64,000 bases of DNA, taken from NCBI RefSeq assembly GCF_000412335.2, contig NZ_KE161030.1:3100595-3164594 (forward strand), written 5' to 3'. Below the pieces are notes generated by a model. The model was given only the letters and a program-made list of their open reading frames with translations. It had not been told where the DNA came from and searched no databases. This DNA is from Cedecea davisae DSM 4568. Lineage in GTDB: Bacteria > Pseudomonadota > Gammaproteobacteria > Enterobacterales > Enterobacteriaceae. How positions within the stretch are numbered: the first letter of the stretch is position 1; the number at the start of each line of letters is the position of its first letter. Positions 60,088 to 64,000 of this stretch are shown here, piece after piece. The translations under genes and the position numbers were made by a program.

Positions 60088-60747
60088 TTAGTGTTTTCTT
60101 AACACTTCGACGCTGCCGTCGGGGGATTTTTGAATCAGCAATTCGGTGAGCGAGGAAAGGGCATAATCCACGTGCTCCAGCCGCGGCGTATCCGCCGGGG
60201 CATTAACAGCGATAACGTGGCAACCGGCCGCAAGACCAGACAGCACGCCAGCGGGCGCATCTTCAACAACTACGCACTCTTCCGGCTCAAGGCCCAGCAG
60301 CTGAGCACCCAGCAGGTAAGCGTCCGGCTCCGGTTTGCCACGCGCAACGCGCTCTGCGGTCACAAAAACTTCCGGCTCCGGCAGGCCACCCGCTTTACGG
60401 CGAGCGGATGCAACCGGCACGGAGCCGGAGGTAACGATAGCCCACGGAATACCGGCCTCGTTCAGATGAGCCAGCAGCTCTGCGGCACCCGGCAGCGCAA
60501 CGATGCCGTCGGTGTCTTCAGACTCCAGCTTCTCAAGGCGCAGAAACTCCTGCTGGATCTCCTCTTCAGCGGCACCGGCCATAAAGTGGCGCAATGAAGT
60601 AATCGCCTGCTTGCCGTGGATGAAGCCTAATACCTCTTCCGGGGAAATATCAAAACGCTTCGCCCAGTTAACCCACGCGCGCTCAACGGCAGGCAGGGAA
60701 TCGACCAGCGTACCATCCAAATCAAACAAGAAACCTTTACACTTCAC
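60088..60747 (-). CDS. yfbT: YfbT/HxpA: HAD-family sugar phosphatase
   Basis: Haloacid-dehalogenase-type phosphatase active on sugar phosphates in E. coli (hexitol phosphatase A). It has 219 residues (E. coli 216). Motif I FLFDLDGTLVDS with nucleophile Asp9 and Asp11; motif II in VTSGS; motif III/IV GKPEPDAYL and VVVEDAPAGVLSG. 12 bases after yfbU, likely co-transcribed. Terminator follows. Confidence 0.95.
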   Translation of the reverse strand: MKCKGFLFDLDGTLVDSLPAVERAWVNWAKRFDISPEEVLGFIHGKQAITSLRHFMAGAAEEEIQQEFLRLEKLESEDTDGIVALPGAAELLAHLNEAGIPWAIVTSGSVPVASARRKAGGLPEPEVFVTAERVARGKPEPDAYLLGAQLLGLEPEECVVVEDAPAGVLSGLAAGCHVIAVNAPADTPRLEHVDYALSSLTELLIQKSPDGSVEVLRKH

Positions 60748-60759
60748 TACGCTCTCTCC

Positions 60760-61266
<507 letters not shown>

Positions 61267-61348
61267 TTAGTGCATGGAAAATTCAGGTTATGACGAAGAT
61301 AACCTGTAAGAAAGTATGCCTTCCTTTATATGCGCAACCGTAGGGTAA

Positions 61349-61804
61349 TTACAAATCATCCAGGAAAGTTTTATCCAGCTGTTTGAACGCGCGCTTAAGC
61401 ACGTCCGCCAGCGCCTGATAGTCCGGCTTGCCTTCTACTGGTGCCAGCGCCTGGCCCGCTTCCTGAAGTTTCACACGAACTTCATAAAACCATTGTAAGG
61501 TCGTCGGCGGGAGCGGCGTAACCGAGCGCTTGCCCAGCCACCATAAGCCCTGCATCGGCAGGCTACAGGCAAAAAGAGCCGTAGCCACCGCCGGGCCAAG
61601 CTGGCCGCCAAGGGCAATCTGCCAGCTCAGGGTGAATACCGCCAGCGGCGGCATAAAGCGAATGGCGTAGCGGGTGGCACGAATCACACGGTTTTCGATA
61701 AAAACCGGCGCCAGGCGCTTATCCAGCGGCCAGGTCTTCGAGTAATGTTGCCCACGTCCGAACAGGCTAAACCAGCTTACATGGCTATTCTGGGGTGTCG
61801 ACAT
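61349..61804 (-). CDS. yfbV: YfbV: UPF0208 inner-membrane protein
   Basis: Conserved two-helix membrane protein; in E. coli it has been reported to limit spreading of Ter-macrodomain constraints. It has 151 residues, the E. coli length. Helices at about residues 50-66 and 72-90; the remainder is cytoplasmic, with [19 protein letters not shown] near the N-terminus. Divergent from ackA. Confidence 0.95.
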   Translation of the reverse strand: MSTPQNSHVSWFSLFGRGQHYSKTWPLDKRLAPVFIENRVIRATRYAIRFMPPLAVFTLSWQIALGGQLGPAVATALFACSLPMQGLWWLGKRSVTPLPPTTLQWFYEVRVKLQEAGQALAPVEGKPDYQALADVLKRAFKQLDKTFLDDL

Positions 61805-62142
61805 GGCTCATACCTCAACTCTACATATAAAAAATAAAATAATTTTGCAACACAGCAACTCTAAATGACATCGTTCAAAAAATTTTGTCTTTACGAGTCT
61901 CTATCTGCTACCCTGTGCCGGCCTTTGATGGCCGTAGTTGGGAAACAACACGCTGTCAAACATTCTTTTACATCGCCGTGACCTGCAGCTTCGGTAATAT
62001 GGCGTAAACTCTGAGTAATTTTATTCGCCATGCCAAAAAACGCTTCTGGCATGACGTTAATCATAAATGTCCGCGTCATCATGCGCTACGCTGATAGACT
62101 AACTGACGTTTTTTTAGCCACGTATCAAAAATAGGTACTTCC
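61805..62142. other. yfbV-ackA divergent region
   Basis: 338 bases without a protein gene, AT-rich near yfbV. It must hold the yfbV and ackA promoters. AGGTACTTCC directly before the ackA ATG supplies the ribosome site. No operator is clear to me. Confidence 0.7.
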
Positions 62143-63345
62143 ATGTCGAGTAAGCTAGTACTGGTTCTGAACTGCGGTAGCTCATCACTGAAATTCGCAA
62201 TTATCGATGCTGTAAACGGTGAAGAGTACCTTTCTGGTTTAGCAGAATGTTTCCACCTTCCTGAAGCCCGCATCAAATGGAAACTGGAAGGCGCTAAACA
62301 AGAAGCGGCTCTGGGTGCAGGTGCCGCTCACAGCGAAGCTCTTAACTTCATCGTTAATAAGATTCTGGCAGAAAAACCAGAATTGTCTGCTCAGCTGACC
62401 GCTATTGGTCACCGTATCGTACACGGCGGCGAAAAATACACCAGCTCAGTAGTGATTGACGATTCTGTTATTCAGGGTATCAAAGATTCTGCCTCTTTTG
62501 CACCGCTGCATAACCCGGCACACCTGATTGGCATCGCTGAAGCGCTGAAATCCTTCCCTAATCTGGCTGATAAAAACGTTGCCGTGTTCGACACCGCGTT
62601 CCATCAGACTATGCCGGAAGAGTCTTACCTCTATGCCCTGCCGTACAAACTGTACAAAGAGCACGGCGTTCGTCGCTATGGCGCACACGGCACCAGCCAC
62701 TTCTACGTGACTCAGGAAGCAGCAAAAATGCTGAACAAGCCGGTTGATGAACTGAACATCATCACCTGCCACCTGGGCAACGGCGGTTCCGTTTCCGCTA
62801 TCCGTAACGGCAAATGCGTTGACACCTCCATGGGTCTGACCCCGCTGGAAGGCCTGGTCATGGGCACCCGTTCCGGCGACATCGACCCGGCAATCATCTT
62901 CCACCTGCACGACACTCTGGGCATGAGCGTGGAAGACATCAACAAAATGCTGACCAAAGAGTCCGGCCTGCTGGGTCTGACCGAAGTCACCAGCGACTGC
63001 CGCTATGTTGAAGACAACTACACCACTAAAGAAGACGCTAAACGTGCAATGGACGTTTACTGCCACCGTCTGGCGAAGTACATCGGCTCTTACACCGCGC
63101 TGATGGAAGGCCGTCTGGACTCAGTAGTCTTCACCGGCGGTATCGGTGAAAACGCCGCAATGGTACGTGAGCTGTCTCTGGGCAAACTGGGCGTACTGGG
63201 CTTCGACGTTGACCACGAGCGCAACCTGGCCGCACGTTTTGGCAAGTCTGGCTTCATCAACAAAGAAGGCACTCGCCCGGCGGTGGTCATCACCACCAAC
63301 GAAGAGCTGGTCATTGCGCAAGACGCATCCCGCCTGACCGCCTGA
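62143..63345 (+). CDS. ackA: AckA: acetate kinase
   Basis: Interconverts acetyl phosphate + ADP and acetate + ATP. It has 400 residues, the E. coli length. Signatures: [14 protein letters not shown] at the N-terminus, [13 protein letters not shown] with substrate Arg, [10 protein letters not shown] with the catalytic His, CHLGNGGSV and [12 protein letters not shown]. First gene of ackA-pta. A GC hairpin lies between the two genes. Confidence 0.98.
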   Translation: MSSKLVLVLNCGSSSLKFAIIDAVNGEEYLSGLAECFHLPEARIKWKLEGAKQEAALGAGAAHSEALNFIVNKILAEKPELSAQLTAIGHRIVHGGEKYTSSVVIDDSVIQGIKDSASFAPLHNPAHLIGIAEALKSFPNLADKNVAVFDTAFHQTMPEESYLYALPYKLYKEHGVRRYGAHGTSHFYVTQEAAKMLNKPVDELNIITCHLGNGGSVSAIRNGKCVDTSMGLTPLEGLVMGTRSGDIDPAIIFHLHDTLGMSVEDINKMLTKESGLLGLTEVTSDCRYVEDNYTTKEDAKRAMDVYCHRLAKYIGSYTALMEGRLDSVVFTGGIGENAAMVRELSLGKLGVLGFDVDHERNLAARFGKSGFINKEGTRPAVVITTNEELVIAQDASRLTA

Positions 63346-63353
63346 TTCCCTCG

Positions 63354-63373
63354 CCGCCAGCCTTAGCTGGCGG
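63354..63373 (+). other. Hairpin between ackA and pta
   Basis: CCGCCAGC, CTTA loop, GCTGGCGG: perfect 8-bp stem followed by a T-rich but interrupted tract (TGTTGTTTT). It may attenuate or stabilise rather than end the message. Confidence 0.7.
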
Positions 63374-63430
63374 TGTTGTTTTCTGAGTCGAGTGAGCCTG
63401 AGTGCTCGCGAAAACGAAAGAGGTTATACC

Positions 63431-64000
63431 GTGTCCCGTACTATTATGCTGATCCCTACCGGAACCAGCGTCGGCCTTACCAGCGTAAGCCTAGGCGTTA
63501 TCCGTGCTATGGAACAAAAAGGCGTTCGCCTGAGCGTCTTCAAACCTATCGCCCAGCCGCGTACCGGTGGCGATAGCCCGGACCAGACCACCAGCATCAT
63601 CCGCGCTAACTCCACCATCCCGGCCGCTGAGCCGCTGAACATGGGCCACGTTGAGTCCCTGCTGTCCAGCAATCAGCAGGACGTGCTGATGGAAGAGATT
63701 ATCGCCAACTACCACGCCAGCAGCAAAGATGCTGAAGTGGTGCTGGTTGAAGGCCTGGTGCCGACCCGCAAACATCAGTTTGCTCAGGCGCTGAACTACG
63801 AAATTGCCAAAACCCTGAATGCCGAAATCGTCTTCGTTATGTCTCTGGGCAACGACTCTCCGGAGCAGCTTAAAGAGCGTATCGAACTGACCAGCAGCAG
63901 CTTCGGCGGCAGCAAAAACACCAACATCACCGGCGTGATTATCAACAAGCTGAACGCCCCGGTTGATGAGCAGGGCCGCACCCGTCCTGACCTGTCTGAA
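63431..64000 (+). CDS. pta: Pta: phosphate acetyltransferase (5' part only)
   Basis: Converts acetyl-CoA and phosphate to acetyl phosphate. Only the first 190 codons of about 714 are in the window. The start is GTG, as in E. coli ([11 protein letters not shown]). The N-terminal BioD/P-loop-like regulatory domain shows [14 protein letters not shown] and [19 protein letters not shown] precedes the start. Open to the edge with no stop. Confidence 0.97.
   Translation, partial: MSRTIMLIPTGTSVGLTSVSLGVIRAMEQKGVRLSVFKPIAQPRTGGDSPDQTTSIIRANSTIPAAEPLNMGHVESLLSSNQQDVLMEEIIANYHASSKDAEVVLVEGLVPTRKHQFAQALNYEIAKTLNAEIVFVMSLGNDSPEQLKERIELTSSSFGGSKNTNITGVIINKLNAPVDEQGRTRPDLSE

Overview
The window is a stretch of enterobacterial core chromosome. 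Order and protein sequence follow the E. coli K-12 arc ada–ompC–rcs–gyrA–nrdAB–glp–men–nuo–ackA almost gene for gene. RcsB, NrdA/B, GlpT, the Nuo subunits, AlaA and AckA are near-identical in length and motif to the E. coli proteins. The DNA is moderately GC-rich in genes, and the porin resembles OmpC/OmpK36. This points to Enterobacteriaceae of the Enterobacter/Klebsiella/Cedecea kind; the genus cannot be fixed from sequence reading alone. I see no prophage, insertion sequence, CRISPR array, tRNA or rRNA.

Layout: (1) 1-4.2 kb: ada (cut at the window edge), apbE, ompC, and the antisense RNA micF divergent from ompC. (2) 4.2-10.5 kb: Rcs phosphorelay, rcsD-rcsB facing rcsC across a shared terminator. 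(3) 10.6-18.2 kb: gyrA, ubiG, nrdA-nrdB-yfaE. The nrdA promoter carries a well-spaced NrdR box pair next to a perfect DnaA box. (4) 18.2-26.9 kb: glpTQ divergent from glpABC, then yfaY and yfaZ. (5) 27.1-28.6 kb: a clade-3-type catalase, where E. coli has nudI-ais-arn-pmrD. (6) 28.6-36.5 kb: menFDHBCE for menaquinone, then elaB and elaA. (7) 36.6-38.4 kb: a divergent NmrA-like/LysR pair, where E. coli has rbn and the elaD-yfbP block. (8) 38.5-53.6 kb: the 13-gene nuo operon. (9) 54.2-64 kb: lrhA, alaA, yfbR, yfbS, yfbT, yfbU, yfbV, ackA and the start of pta.

Functionally the window is dominated by respiratory and central metabolism: complex I, menaquinone synthesis, anaerobic glycerol-3-phosphate oxidation and the acetate pathway. 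It also carries the envelope stress relay with its porin and DNA precursor synthesis. No convincing undescribed system is present. The items most worth a second look are the two lineage-specific replacements (catalase; NmrA/LysR pair), a dispersed palindromic repeat inserted twice in the nuo operon, an RcsB-like box in front of rcsD, and several unexplained dyads or repeats in intergenic regions.
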